A stretch of DNA of 64,000 bases from Candidatus Blautia faecipullorum (GCA_019115125.1 DXEG01000027.1:1-64000); one strand, 5' to 3'. Shown: positions 34,641-43,606, numbered from the stretch's first letter. Translations and numbers: made by a program. The notes: generated by a model from the letters alone, not told the origin.

Positions 34641-35360
34641 TCATGATTTTTTCAGTTCTTTTTTTAAATTATGGAAGTCTCCCAGGGCATTCCACCCAAT
34701 CCTGATGATTTTTCTGATATTAACAGAAGTTTTGCCGCCCTGTCTTTGCTGAAATGTAATATTCACAAACAGTGTTTTTTCTTTAAAATAAACAAAATAC
34801 GTCGTCAGCATCACATTTGGAAGATTAAAATTCTCCGGCATTTTCCGGATATATTTGTCCACCAGATCTATTTTCATCAGACGGAAAGGCGCGTTGGCGT
34901 CCGGCACATTTACTCCGAAAACACATCGAAGAATCAGGCGCAGTATGTCTTCGACAAATTTTCTTGATATGCCATCCTGCCGCTGACGACGATTACCTAA
35001 AATCACATCATACTCTTTTCTTTTTTCCCAAAAATAATCAAATTCCTCTGGCAGAGTCTGACCATCCGAATCTGTCTGAAAAATATAATCCGCACCGTTT
35101 TTTATCGCATAACGGTATCCATAGAGCAGTGTTTGGCCATGTCCGCCGTTTTCTTTTGTCAATGGTTCCAAAAGCGGGCGCGACTCAGCACATTTTTTCA
35201 AAATAGTATATGTATCATCTGTACTTCCATCATTAATCACCACCAGACGTGATTCTCCGCCGCCATTGCATCGCTCAATTACCGGATACCAGTCATCAAT
35301 TAACTTTTCAATATTTTCCGCCTCATTATAGGCTGGTACAATAATATACAATTTTTCCAT
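34641..35360 (-). CDS. Family 2 glycosyltransferase, DPM1/polyprenyl-phosphate type
   Basis: The 239-residue protein is a single GT-A domain with YIIVPAYNEAENIEKLID, VINDGSTDDT, FQTDSDGQTLPEE and a C-terminal FQQRQGGKTSVNIRKI segment. It resembles DPM1/GtrB-like enzymes that load sugars onto polyprenyl phosphate, but it lacks C-terminal transmembrane helices. It could feed a GT-C enzyme such as the one suggested at 19667. Confidence 0.85.
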   Translation of the reverse strand: MEKLYIIVPAYNEAENIEKLIDDWYPVIERCNGGGESRLVVINDGSTDDTYTILKKCAESRPLLEPLTKENGGHGQTLLYGYRYAIKNGADYIFQTDSDGQTLPEEFDYFWEKRKEYDVILGNRRQRQDGISRKFVEDILRLILRCVFGVNVPDANAPFRLMKIDLVDKYIRKMPENFNLPNVMLTTYFVYFKEKTLFVNITFQQRQGGKTSVNIRKIIRIGWNALGDFHNLKKELKKS

Positions 35361-35652
35361 ATTTTATAAACTTTCTTTCACTTTCTGTAATACAATTTAT
35401 CGTCTGCAATACTTAGGGCTTTTATACATCCTTTGCATCAGGAAACACAAAACGGTCAGGACGGCAATATCATTTTACTATCATATCCTATGTTACAGCA
35501 GATTGCAACCAAAAGGAGACTTTCGATAAAATCAAATGATTATTAATTATATATTATATTTTTGTAATATGTACACAAAATCTCTTTTTTTATGATATCA
35601 TGATCTTAGTACAGTCAGATACCGACGCGATCAAAATATAAGGAGTATACCG
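35361..35652. other. AT-rich divergent intergenic region
   Basis: This 292-nt gap separates the minus-strand glycosyltransferase cluster from the plus-strand gene at 35653. It is strongly AT-rich around 35535-35625 and must hold divergent promoters. No convincing consensus pair, riboswitch or repeat was recognised. Confidence 0.4.
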
Positions 35653-37221
35653 ATGAACAAATCAAGTAATGAATCCTATCGATTTTCCATCATTACAGCA
35701 GTATACAATTCAGAGCCATATTTGGAAGAAGCAATCGAAAGCATTTTATGTCAGGATATCGGCTTCGAAAATTTTGTGGAACTAATTCTCATTGACGATG
35801 GTTCTACAGACGGTTCCGGAGCTATCTGTGATGCATATATGAAAAAATTCCCCTGCAATATTAAAGTTATACACCAGAAAAACGGCGGTGCTTCTGCCGC
35901 AAGAAATGCAGGAATTCCGCTTGCTACAGGAAAATATGTAAATTTTATGGATTCGGACGACAAGCTTAGCAATAATACTCTCTCCGAGGTATACCGTTAC
36001 TTTTCCAGGGTTGATCAGGAGGTTGATTTTGTATCTGTTCCCATTTATTTTTTTGAAAAAAAGGAAATACCTCACCGGCTGAATTACAAATACGATTCCA
36101 GATATAATCTTATAATAGACCTGTGGAAACAGTATTCCTATGTGCAGATGCACGCTTCCTCAGCTTTTTTTAAAAGAGAAGTTCTTACTCCAAATTTTTT
36201 TGACACTTCTCTTCGTTATGCCGAGGATGCAAAAGCCATTATGGAACTCCTTTTAAAAAAGGCACGTTATGGAATCGTACCGGGCGGACGCTACTTTTAT
36301 CGTTTTCGCAACAGCATGGACTCAGCTTTGAATGAATCCAAACAGCACAGAGAATGGTATCTGGATTGCCTGAAAAATTATATTTTATGGACAGCTGAGG
36401 CGGCAGAAAAGGAATTGGGGGTTATCCCCAGGTTTGTCCAGTATACAATGATGTATGATCTTCAAAGCCGTTTTCGGATGGAGGAATTTCCTGAGAACGT
36501 TCTAACTCCGGAAGAAAAAAAAGAATTTTGGAATCTGCTGAAACAAGCTCTCAGCTATATCGACGACTCCGTAATTCTGGAACAAAAAAATCTTTCCAAA
36601 GAGCAAAAAGATTTCATTATCAGCATGAAAAAAAATCCCGGCTCCGGGATCTTTGAATATTTCAATGAAGATGCCAGAATCCGTTATGGGGATACAGTTA
36701 CTTTCTCCCTGTCATCTTACGTTTTAAAATTGCAGGCCGTTGATTTTTGTGATGAAAAAATTGTCTTTCACGGCTCCGCAAAACTTAACTGCAAATTTCC
36801 TGAACCCTCAGAAATTTATGCCCGTCTGAGTTCCGGTGACAAAACAGAAATTATTGCCTGCAGCATCCAAAAAAATCCTGAAAAGGTTTTTTCTTCCATG
36901 AGCACAAAACTGGCGCAGTTTATTGATTTTGAGTTTTCTGTTCTCCGTCGGTCCATCAAAGGCAGCTCAAAACTGGAATTTTGTATGACCTGCGACTCAC
37001 ATACCATTCGATTTCGTAATCTGACTACTGACCAAAACTTTCCTGTTCCAGATGGTCAAAATCAGATTTACCTGCCCCAGCAGCACCTGATACTCAAAAA
37101 AAGCCAGCAGAATCTGATTTTAGAGCAGGTTGGATTAAAAAAACATCTAAAAATGCAGTGCTGTCATTACCGTAAAAAAATCAGAGAAAGTCTCCTGCCG
37201 ACGGGCCGCTCTACCAGATAA
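35653..37221 (+). CDS. Family 2 glycosyltransferase with C-terminal extension
   Basis: The 522-residue protein starts with a GT-A domain: FSIITAVYNSEPYLEEAIES, LIDDGSTDGS and FMDSDDKLSNNT. The second half (about 340-480) is beta-rich and resembles accessory domains of teichoic acid or capsule glycosyltransferases. It is the only plus-strand gene inside the surface cluster and is AT-rich. Its 3' end overlaps the convergent acyltransferase gene by 55 nt, so the last 18 codons are antisense to that gene. ATG preceded by AAGGAG. Confidence 0.85.
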   Translation: MNKSSNESYRFSIITAVYNSEPYLEEAIESILCQDIGFENFVELILIDDGSTDGSGAICDAYMKKFPCNIKVIHQKNGGASAARNAGIPLATGKYVNFMDSDDKLSNNTLSEVYRYFSRVDQEVDFVSVPIYFFEKKEIPHRLNYKYDSRYNLIIDLWKQYSYVQMHASSAFFKREVLTPNFFDTSLRYAEDAKAIMELLLKKARYGIVPGGRYFYRFRNSMDSALNESKQHREWYLDCLKNYILWTAEAAEKELGVIPRFVQYTMMYDLQSRFRMEEFPENVLTPEEKKEFWNLLKQALSYIDDSVILEQKNLSKEQKDFIISMKKNPGSGIFEYFNEDARIRYGDTVTFSLSSYVLKLQAVDFCDEKIVFHGSAKLNCKFPEPSEIYARLSSGDKTEIIACSIQKNPEKVFSSMSTKLAQFIDFEFSVLRRSIKGSSKLEFCMTCDSHTIRFRNLTTDQNFPVPDGQNQIYLPQQHLILKKSQQNLILEQVGLKKHLKMQCCHYRKKIRESLLPTGRSTR

Positions 37222-38258
37222 TATGTCAAAATTCCCAGCAAAACCGCGGCCAGAAGAGACATTCCTAAACAGCATACGGCATTATTTTCTACAAACTCTT
37301 TATGTTTCCACAGAGTATTTTTGAGGATATAAAATGCTGTTTCCTGCATGACATATATTGAATAGGCATACTTTCCTAAACTGCACAGTCTGCTTACACT
37401 GATCAGGCGGGAAAGTATGCCTTTTTCTGTAAGCATACACATCAGCAAAAAAGAAAACAGTACCACAACAAGAAATTGATTTTCGTAGGCTGCCTTTCCG
37501 TAAAAAAAATCTTTTATAAGCAAAACAAAGCTTACAGCCTCCAATATAGAAATCAACAGCGTCCACATTTTCTTCTGAGAAGATTTCCCGGTATCTCTCC
37601 ACTTGGCAGACAGTACCTCATAGGCTTCCCCTATCAGACAGCCAAGCCCTATCCCGGCCAAAGCGCGAGCCATGGCCAGGCTGAACACACCATAAACTAC
37701 TTTTCTCCCGAACTCTCCTCCTGTAACCGTAAGATTCAGGCTGTACCCAAAATACGCCAGAAGACAGATTATAAGATGCCTCGCGGAAGAATTTTTTACA
37801 GCCTTATATAGCAGGAAATAAAAAATCTCTCCAAAAAAGAACGCAGATACATACCAGTTCAGACCTTTCCAGTCTGTCGCCAGTCCGGTGGACTGAAGAA
37901 AGCAAAGATTTATAACTGCGGAATACACAGACTTATTCATAAACATCACAGATATCACAGCAGAACAAGCCAGAACCGGCCACAGGCGGGCAATTTTTCC
38001 CCAGACAAACTCTCCCAGTCCTCTTTCTTTATGTTTCATCGTGGATTGATAAAGGAAACAGCCTGATATAATAAAAAAACACTCTACAATATATTTTGTA
38101 TATTTTGATTGCTCCGCAAGATACCGATAAATCTCTGCATCTCCCGTATACGGCATCAACGCTGAATGAAGAAGATGGAAATAAACAATACTCACAGCAA
38201 AAGCGAAGCGTAAAAATTCAATATTATTCAGTTTTTTTCCTGTTTTTTGATTTTCCAT
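37167..38258 (-). CDS. Acyltransferase family 3 membrane protein
   Basis: The 363-residue polytopic protein has the family pattern NNIEFLRFAFAVSIVYFHLLHS (catalytic His context) and FIISGCFLYQS, with about ten hydrophobic helices. It likely O-acylates a surface glycan. The start is chosen at 38258, 7 nt after AGAGGA; an upstream in-frame extension of 27 residues looks non-coding. The 3' end overlaps the convergent glycosyltransferase gene. Confidence 0.85.
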   Translation of the reverse strand: MENQKTGKKLNNIEFLRFAFAVSIVYFHLLHSALMPYTGDAEIYRYLAEQSKYTKYIVECFFIISGCFLYQSTMKHKERGLGEFVWGKIARLWPVLACSAVISVMFMNKSVYSAVINLCFLQSTGLATDWKGLNWYVSAFFFGEIFYFLLYKAVKNSSARHLIICLLAYFGYSLNLTVTGGEFGRKVVYGVFSLAMARALAGIGLGCLIGEAYEVLSAKWRDTGKSSQKKMWTLLISILEAVSFVLLIKDFFYGKAAYENQFLVVVLFSFLLMCMLTEKGILSRLISVSRLCSLGKYAYSIYVMQETAFYILKNTLWKHKEFVENNAVCCLGMSLLAAVLLGILTYYLVERPVGRRLSLIFLR

Positions 38259-38307
38259 CCTGCTGTCCTCTTTCAGCTTATACGAGTTATTAGTGGAATT
38301 CTTTTTA

Positions 38308-38889
38308 CTATAATCCAAACCCTTCCCGCACCTCGGCAAATGTTTTTACCCTTCCCGGCGCTTCTCTGTGTTCTCCAAGCATTTTTTCCATGCACACCAT
38401 ATTATACCAGCGATCAAATTTGTATCCGCACTGAAAAACCTCTCCGGCCAGGCGGTATCCCATTCTCTCATGAAAACGGATGCTGTCCCTGGTGAGATAC
38501 TCGTCCTCTTCCGCCGCACTGGCGATCCGGGCGTACAGGTTCAATATGTTCTGTTTTTTTAAAACGGCTTCCAGCTCTGTGTAGAGGGCCCGCCCTATTC
38601 CGCCGCGCTTTTTGTCCTGCCTGATATAAATGGAGGTTTCCGCAGTCCATCCGTAGGCGGCCCTGGGATGAAAAGAACCCGCGTAGGCATATCCCACGAT
38701 TTCTCCCTCCGATTCCGCTGCCAGATAAGGATATTTCTCAAGGGTACGGATGATCCTCTGCCGGAATTCCTCCTCTGAAGGCACTGTGTATTCAAAGGTA
38801 ACGGCTGTATTTTCCACATAGGGCGCGTAAACCGCCAGTAAAGCCTCTGCGTCCTCCGGCCCGGCGGCTCTGATCCTGATCTCATTCAT
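38308..38889 (-). CDS. GNAT N-acetyltransferase (phosphinothricin acetyltransferase-like)
   Basis: The 193-residue protein is a GNAT domain with IRAAGPEDAEALLAVYAPYVENTAVTFEY, the acetyl-CoA loop RQDKKRGGIGRALYTELEAVL and a C-terminal FHERMGYRLAGEVFQCGYKFDRWY. This architecture is that of the Pat/Bar-like group, often acting on small amino-acid analogues such as methionine sulfoximine; the substrate here is unknown. It overlaps cbiO by 4 nt, so it is translationally coupled to the cobalt importer operon although the functional link is unclear. Confidence 0.85.
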   Translation of the reverse strand: MNEIRIRAAGPEDAEALLAVYAPYVENTAVTFEYTVPSEEEFRQRIIRTLEKYPYLAAESEGEIVGYAYAGSFHPRAAYGWTAETSIYIRQDKKRGGIGRALYTELEAVLKKQNILNLYARIASAAEEDEYLTRDSIRFHERMGYRLAGEVFQCGYKFDRWYNMVCMEKMLGEHREAPGRVKTFAEVREGFGL

Positions 38890-39770
38890 TCTGTTCTTCT
38901 CCCTTTTCTCTCTGAAATCCGGCCGGACGCCGGAATATCGCTGATATATTTTTCCAGATCTCCAAGCTTTCTTGGGATTGGCAGCTCCGGGCTCAGTATT
39001 CCCTTTTCACAGAGAGCGTTAAATAGCTCCAATACCGCGGGCTGCTCCAGATTGGTTTCCCGAAGGATTTCCTTATCGGCAAAAACCTGTTCCGGCGTTC
39101 CGGATCCCAGCACCTTTCCCTCCTTAAAAAGAAATATCTGATCTGCCCAGCGCATGGCGTAATCTACGTCATGAGTGGCCATCATCACTGTTATTCCCTG
39201 ATCTGTAAGCTGGTCAACAATTCCATTGACCATTTTTGTATGTCTTGGATCCAAGGCGGCGGCCGGCTCGTCCAATATAATAATATCCGGATGCATCACA
39301 AGAATATCCGCGATGGAAACCTGCTTTTTCTGGCCTCCGCTCAATGCGTGAGTAGGCTTATGGCGAAACGGCGAAATCTCCAGACGGCCGATCACCTCCT
39401 CAACCTCCCTTTCCGCCTCCTCCCGGGAAACTCCCAAATTCAAAATCCCAAAGGAAATTTCCTGATATACGCTGGCGGAAAAAAGCTGATTATCCGGATC
39501 CTGAAAAACAATCCCCACTCTCTGACGAAGCTTTAAAAGTCCTTTTCTGGAATAATCATAGGGCTCCCCATCCAGATAAAGACATCCTTCTGAAGGCTTC
39601 AGTATTCCGTTGCAGCATAAAAAAAAGGTGGATTTGCCTGAACCGTTGGCTCCCATAAACGCAATTTTCTTCCCTCTCTCAATTTCCAGGGACAGACCGT
39701 TTAAGGAATGGCTTCTTTCCCCTTCATACGCGAAATGCAGATTTTCCGCCTTCAAGATAAGATCTTTCAT
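38886..39770 (-). CDS. cbiO: Cobalt ECF transporter ATPase
   Basis: The 294-residue ABC ATPase has Walker A GANGSGKST, Q-loop FQDPDNQLFS, signature LSGGQKKQ and Walker B IIILDEPAAALDP. Sequence features such as NLHFAYEGERS and FQDPDNQ place it with ECF-type (CbiO/EcfA) ATPases. It energises cobalt uptake with CbiM, CbiN and CbiQ encoded directly upstream in the order cbiM-cbiN-cbiQ-cbiO. Confidence 0.93.
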   Translation of the reverse strand: MKDLILKAENLHFAYEGERSHSLNGLSLEIERGKKIAFMGANGSGKSTFFLCCNGILKPSEGCLYLDGEPYDYSRKGLLKLRQRVGIVFQDPDNQLFSASVYQEISFGILNLGVSREEAEREVEEVIGRLEISPFRHKPTHALSGGQKKQVSIADILVMHPDIIILDEPAAALDPRHTKMVNGIVDQLTDQGITVMMATHDVDYAMRWADQIFLFKEGKVLGSGTPEQVFADKEILRETNLEQPAVLELFNALCEKGILSPELPIPRKLGDLEKYISDIPASGRISERKGRRTE

Positions 39771-39786
39771 CTGTTGTCCCTTCCTG

Positions 39787-40557
39787 CTAAAGCTTTTCTA
39801 TAATCACAAATCCATACAATACAGCTTCAAAAATACAAATCCATACAATCTCCCTCCTCCGCGGAGGAAAATTTTCGTTCAGAACACGGATATCTCCATT
39901 ATAGCACCGCGCCTCCATGGCATTGTACAGGGCGTCTGATTTTTTCATCGCCCGGATAAACAGCGCCGATGCCATAGCGCTGAAGGATTTTACCGAGGTT
40001 TTATAATTCCTGTTCCCCAGTCTGGAATTCTGGGAAACTCGGATAGAATGAGCCGCCTCAAACAACACAAAGATGAAGCGGTAGATCAGCAGCATCAGCT
40101 CCAGTATCAGCTTCGGACAGTGAAGCCGGCGCAGAACATTCAGGATATCCGGCACAGGCGTATGGAAGGAAAGAAAATACAGACAGGACACGCTGGAAAG
40201 TGCGGTCAGCATCAGCTCCGACGCATAAACCAGAGAGGCTCTGCTGCCGGTAATATAAAATCCGCCGATACTCACCGCGAAAAGATCCAGGGGCGTCCGG
40301 GAAACGTTTACCACAATAGCCAGGCTACTCAGAAGAAGGAATATCAAAGGAACGCTCAGATAACGCAGATAACAGGAAAAGGGAATCCCCCCCTTCCATA
40401 CGCTGAGGATTCCCATGACTGCCAGAACAAAACAGGATACCACCGCGGAACGGCTGATCACACAGGCGCACAGGGCCAGAACCGCGAAGGCAAACTTTTC
40501 ACCTGCATTTATATATCTGAGTTTTGAATTATAGCACAGCCTGTCAATGGTAATCAT
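39787..40557 (-). CDS. cbiQ: Cobalt ECF transporter transmembrane protein
   Basis: The 256-residue membrane protein has four to six hydrophobic helices and the T-component coupling motifs SRLGNRNYKT (Ala-Arg-Gly-like coupling helix region) and ALYNAMEARCYNG near the C-terminus, typical of CbiQ. The start is placed at the ATG at 40557; no good ribosome-binding site is close, and initiation may depend on coupling to cbiN, whose stop is 10 nt upstream. Confidence 0.9.
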   Translation of the reverse strand: MITIDRLCYNSKLRYINAGEKFAFAVLALCACVISRSAVVSCFVLAVMGILSVWKGGIPFSCYLRYLSVPLIFLLLSSLAIVVNVSRTPLDLFAVSIGGFYITGSRASLVYASELMLTALSSVSCLYFLSFHTPVPDILNVLRRLHCPKLILELMLLIYRFIFVLFEAAHSIRVSQNSRLGNRNYKTSVKSFSAMASALFIRAMKKSDALYNAMEARCYNGDIRVLNENFPPRRREIVWICIFEAVLYGFVIIEKL

Positions 40558-40567
40558 CTTCTGTCTG

Positions 40568-40870
40568 TCATTCCCCTCGTCCCTGTTTTTTCCGTTCCAC
40601 GAATCTTCCCATAAAGAAAGCCACAATTCCTACGCCGATACCGGTCTGTATACAGAAAAACAAGCTTTCCACTTCACCAGGAAGCTCTCCGCCAAGGATC
40701 ACCTCCAAAACCGGTGCGGTCCAGACTTCATAACCGGAATCCACTTCCTCCACCACTGTACTTCCCGCGTCGTCTGATCCGCCGAACTCCGCATCCTTCA
40801 GCAAAAACAACGGAATAAAAGCAATCAGTATAACAGCAATGATCAATGCGATTACCGTTCCCTTTTTCAT
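40568..40870 (-). CDS. cbiN: Cobalt transporter small subunit CbiN
   Basis: The 100-residue protein has two transmembrane helices (about 5-23 and 67-89) linked by an extracytoplasmic loop with DAEFGGSDDAGS and YEVWTAPVLE. This is the CbiN topology and loop pattern; CbiN stimulates cobalt loading of CbiM. It starts 1 nt after the cbiM stop. Confidence 0.9.
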   Translation of the reverse strand: MKKGTVIALIIAVILIAFIPLFLLKDAEFGGSDDAGSTVVEEVDSGYEVWTAPVLEVILGGELPGEVESLFFCIQTGIGVGIVAFFMGRFVERKKQGRGE

Positions 40871-40871
40871 A

Positions 40872-41618
40872 TCAGCGATCCTCCTTTATAAAGCCAGCGG
40901 CACGAAGCTCCGGTTTCGCGTAGGTTTCCAGAGCGGCTATGATCAGCACCGTAAGAATACCCTCGATCACAGCCAGCGGTATCTGCGTAGGCGCAAATAC
41001 TGCCAGAAACTTCGCAAAAGCTCTGCCGATGGATACATCTGAATGATGAGCGAAAGCCAGCTGAAAGGCAGTTACGCAGTATGTAAAAACATCTCCCAGC
41101 GCCGCTGCCAGAAAAACTGCCAGTCTCTTATTTACGCCGCCCTTCTGACAGAGACGGTATACACCATAGGAAACAAACGGGCCCGCCACTGCCATGGAAA
41201 ATACATTTGCCCCCAGCGTGGTAAGACCGCCGTGAGCCAACAGGATCGCCTGAAACAGGAGAACGATCAGTCCCAGGATGCTTACAGCGCCGGGACCGAA
41301 CAGCAGCGCGCCCAGTCCTGTGCCTGTCATATGAGAACAGCTTCCTGTCACGGAAGGTATCTTCAGTGAAGAGATTACAAATATAAAAGCTCCAGACATA
41401 GCCAGCAAAGGAAGTAATCTGCGGTTTTCATTTAAGGCTTTTCGTATAGAACGAAATCCCATCCACAAAAACGGAAGGCACAGAACTCCCCAGGCAATGC
41501 AGAAACCTCCCGGAAGATATCCCTCCATAATGTGCATCGCGCTCACGTTCTGACTCAGAGCAAATGTCAGGATCATAACTACGGTAATCAATATACGGTA
41601 TCTTTGTTTCTTTGTCAT
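40872..41618 (-). CDS. cbiM: Cobalt transport substrate-binding membrane protein CbiM
   Basis: The 248-residue protein begins with a signal-like hydrophobic segment followed by [19 protein letters not shown]. After cleavage the N-terminal Met-His would chelate Co(II), as in CbiM. The conserved [20 protein letters not shown] and [22 protein letters not shown] segments follow. It is the first gene of cbiMNQO. Start at 41618, 7 nt after AGGAG; a longer frame would read through the leader. Confidence 0.94.
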   Translation of the reverse strand: MTKKQRYRILITVVMILTFALSQNVSAMHIMEGYLPGGFCIAWGVLCLPFLWMGFRSIRKALNENRRLLPLLAMSGAFIFVISSLKIPSVTGSCSHMTGTGLGALLFGPGAVSILGLIVLLFQAILLAHGGLTTLGANVFSMAVAGPFVSYGVYRLCQKGGVNKRLAVFLAAALGDVFTYCVTAFQLAFAHHSDVSIGRAFAKFLAVFAPTQIPLAVIEGILTVLIIAALETYAKPELRAAGFIKEDR

Positions 41619-41643
41619 CTTCTGTCTCCTTTTGTATGTGGCA

Positions 41644-41716
41644 TAAAAAAACCGCCTTACGGCAGGATGCAAAGGCAGGCCTTCTGACCCGGGCGTCACT
41701 GCTGCGGCACGAATAT
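41644..41716 (-). promoter_or_regulatory. Compact B12-box-like leader with terminator (cbiM)
   Basis: The roughly 98-nt leader between predicted start site and cbiM contains GGGTCAGAAGGCCTGCC (41690-41674), close to the B12 box of cobalamin riboswitches. It is followed by an intrinsic terminator hairpin CTGCC-GTAA-GGCGG (41665-41652) and seven T residues. The box strand CTGCCTT can instead pair with AAGGCGG over 7 bp, which would disrupt the terminator. The leader is much too short for a full cobalamin aptamer, so it may be a reduced or degenerate riboswitch, or a different metal-responsive element. Confidence 0.5.
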
Positions 41717-41722
41717 GGTCTT

Positions 41723-41752
41723 ATTATATTCGCCGGGTATCTGTTTTGTCAA
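41723..41752 (-). promoter_or_regulatory. cbiMNQO promoter
   Basis: On the minus strand TTGACA (41752-41747) and TATAAT (41728-41723) are both consensus and separated by 18 nt. They place the start site near 41716. Confidence 0.8.
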
Positions 41753-41788
41753 GAAAATATAGACTATTCTTTCATTCTGCAGGGCGTC

Positions 41789-41824
41789 AAAAAGTGCCGC
41801 AGTCCTTAGAACCACGGCACTTTT
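41789..41824 (-). terminator. Intrinsic terminator after the GGGtGRT gene
   Basis: AAAAGTGCCG / CGGCACTTTT forms a 10-bp stem. On the minus strand it is followed by TTTTT. It separates the gene ending at 41859 from the cbiM promoter and could work in both directions. Confidence 0.8.
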
Positions 41825-41858
41825 CAGTGTTTGACTTATGAATTTGAAAAAGTATGCT

Positions 41859-42869
41859 TTAGAAATTGCCAGCCTTAGCAGCTTCCTCAATGGCAACTGC
41901 AACTGCAACAGTCATACCAACCATGGGGTTGTTGCCTGCGCCGATCAGACCCATCATTTCTACATGAGCCGGTACGGAAGAGGAGCCTGCAAACTGAGCG
42001 TCAGAGTGCATACGTCCAAGAGTATCGGTCATACCGTAGGAAGCCGGGCCGGCTGCCATGTTGTCCGGGTGAAGGGTACGGCCTGTACCGCCGCCGGAAG
42101 CAACAGAGAAATACTTCTTGCCTTTTTCGTTGCATTCCTTCTTATAGGTACCTGCAACCGGATGCTGGAAACGTGTGGGGTTGGTGGAGTTTCCGGTGAT
42201 GGAAACGTCAACGCCCTCTTTCCACATGATCGCAACGCCCTCCTGAACGCTGTTCGCGCCGTAGCAGTTTACTTTCGCGCGGAGTCCCTCGGAATAAGCC
42301 TTGCGGAATACTTCCTTTACTTCGTTTGTGTAGGGATTATATTCTGTCTCAACATATGTAAATCCATTGATTCTGGCGATGATCTGAGCGGCGTCTTTTC
42401 CAAGACCGTTCAGGATAACGCGCAGCGGTTTCTGACGAACCTTGTTTGCCTTCTCAGCGATACCGATAGCGCCCTCTGCCGCCGCGAAGGACTCATGTCC
42501 GGCCAGGAACGCGAAGCACTCGGTCTCTTCCTCCAGAAGCATTTTTCCAAGGTTTCCGTGACCAAGACCTACCTTACGGGTGTCTGCAACAGATCCGGGA
42601 ATACAGAATGCCTGAAGGCCTTCTCCGATTGCCGCAGCCGCGTCAGCCGCTCTTCTGCAGCCTTTTTTGATCGCGATAGCCGCGCCGGTGATATATGCCC
42701 AGCATGCGTTCTCAAAACAGATCGGCTGGATGCCTTTGATCTGATCGTATACGTTCAGGCCTGCGTCTTTGGTGATTTTTTCTGCCTCTTCCAGGGAAGC
42801 GATTCCATAACTGTTTAAAACAGAATTGATCTTGTCAATTCGTCTCTCGTATGATTCAAATAAAGCCAT
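41859..42869 (-). CDS. GGGtGRT family protein
   Basis: The 336-residue protein contains the family-defining motif SGGGTGRTLHPDNMAAGPAS (about 232-251). Other conserved-looking segments are KKGCRRAADAAAAIGEG and the C-terminal GLIGAGNNPMVGMTVAVAVA. The family is annotated only by this motif and is almost always next to an iron-sulfur scaffold-like protein, as here. No catalytic fold is recognised, and the Gly-rich stretch could bind a nucleotide or cofactor. It is 44 nt downstream of its partner and ends at a clear terminator. Confidence 0.88.
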   Translation of the reverse strand: MALFESYERRIDKINSVLNSYGIASLEEAEKITKDAGLNVYDQIKGIQPICFENACWAYITGAAIAIKKGCRRAADAAAAIGEGLQAFCIPGSVADTRKVGLGHGNLGKMLLEEETECFAFLAGHESFAAAEGAIGIAEKANKVRQKPLRVILNGLGKDAAQIIARINGFTYVETEYNPYTNEVKEVFRKAYSEGLRAKVNCYGANSVQEGVAIMWKEGVDVSITGNSTNPTRFQHPVAGTYKKECNEKGKKYFSVASGGGTGRTLHPDNMAAGPASYGMTDTLGRMHSDAQFAGSSSVPAHVEMMGLIGAGNNPMVGMTVAVAVAIEEAAKAGNF

Positions 42870-42913
42870 TTACTTATCCTCCTGATTTTTCATCTAAATA
42901 ATATCTAAAACGA

Positions 42914-43606
42914 TCACTCTTTTCTCGGGTCAATGATCTTCACTGCGTCTGCAACACGGCCATACTGACCTTTTGCTTTTTCCCATGCAGTGTTCGGGTC
43001 GTCACCCTTTTTGATGAAATCAGTCATTTTGCCAAGGCTTACGAACTGATATCCGATAATTTCATCATCTTCGTCAAGCGCGATACCGGTTACATAGCCT
43101 TCTGCCATTTCCAGATAACGAGGTCCTTTTTTCAGAGTTCCGTACATAGTACCAACCTGAGAGCGAAGTCCTTTTCCAAGGTCTTCCAGTCCGGCTCCTA
43201 CAGGAAGTCCGTCTTCTGAGAACGCGGACTGGGAACGTCCGTAAACGATCTGCAGGAACAGCTCTCTCATAGCTGTATTAATCGCATCACAAACCAAGTC
43301 TGTGTTCAGCGCTTCCATTACGGTAAGTCCCGGAAGGATCTCGGAAGCCATAGCTGCGGAATGAGTCATACCGGAACATCCGATAGTCTCTACAAGAGCT
43401 TCCTGGATGATACCCTCTTTTACATTCAGAGTCAGCTTGCAGGCGCCCTGCTGAGGTGCGCACCAGCCCACACCGTGTGTCAGACCGGAGATATCCTTAA
43501 CTTCTTTTGCCTGTACCCATTTCGCTTCTTCCGGGATTGGAGCAGCGCCATGATGAACGCCCTGTGCCACTGGACACATTTCTTCTACTTCGCGTGAATA
43601 AATCAT
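42914..43606 (-). CDS. Iron-sulfur scaffold-like protein, partner of GGGtGRT protein
   Basis: The 230-residue protein has a NifU/IscU-like middle part with three cysteines in a scaffold-like arrangement: GWCAPQQGACKL and ETIGCSGMTHSAAMASEILPG, then DLVCDAINTAM. In IscU-type proteins such cysteines hold a nascent cluster. The N-terminal segment MCPVAQGVHHGAA and the C-terminal region are specific to this group. The pair forms a two-gene operon; the role in Fe-S or metal-cluster handling is inferred from the scaffold-like half. Confidence 0.8.
   Translation of the reverse strand: MIYSREVEEMCPVAQGVHHGAAPIPEEAKWVQAKEVKDISGLTHGVGWCAPQQGACKLTLNVKEGIIQEALVETIGCSGMTHSAAMASEILPGLTVMEALNTDLVCDAINTAMRELFLQIVYGRSQSAFSEDGLPVGAGLEDLGKGLRSQVGTMYGTLKKGPRYLEMAEGYVTGIALDEDDEIIGYQFVSLGKMTDFIKKGDDPNTAWEKAKGQYGRVADAVKIIDPRKE

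Noticed and set aside
41619..41716. Full-length cobalamin riboswitch
   Set aside because: The leader after a consensus promoter is about 98 nt and only the B12-box part is recognisable; the aptamer core is missing. It is reported as a candidate reduced element instead.
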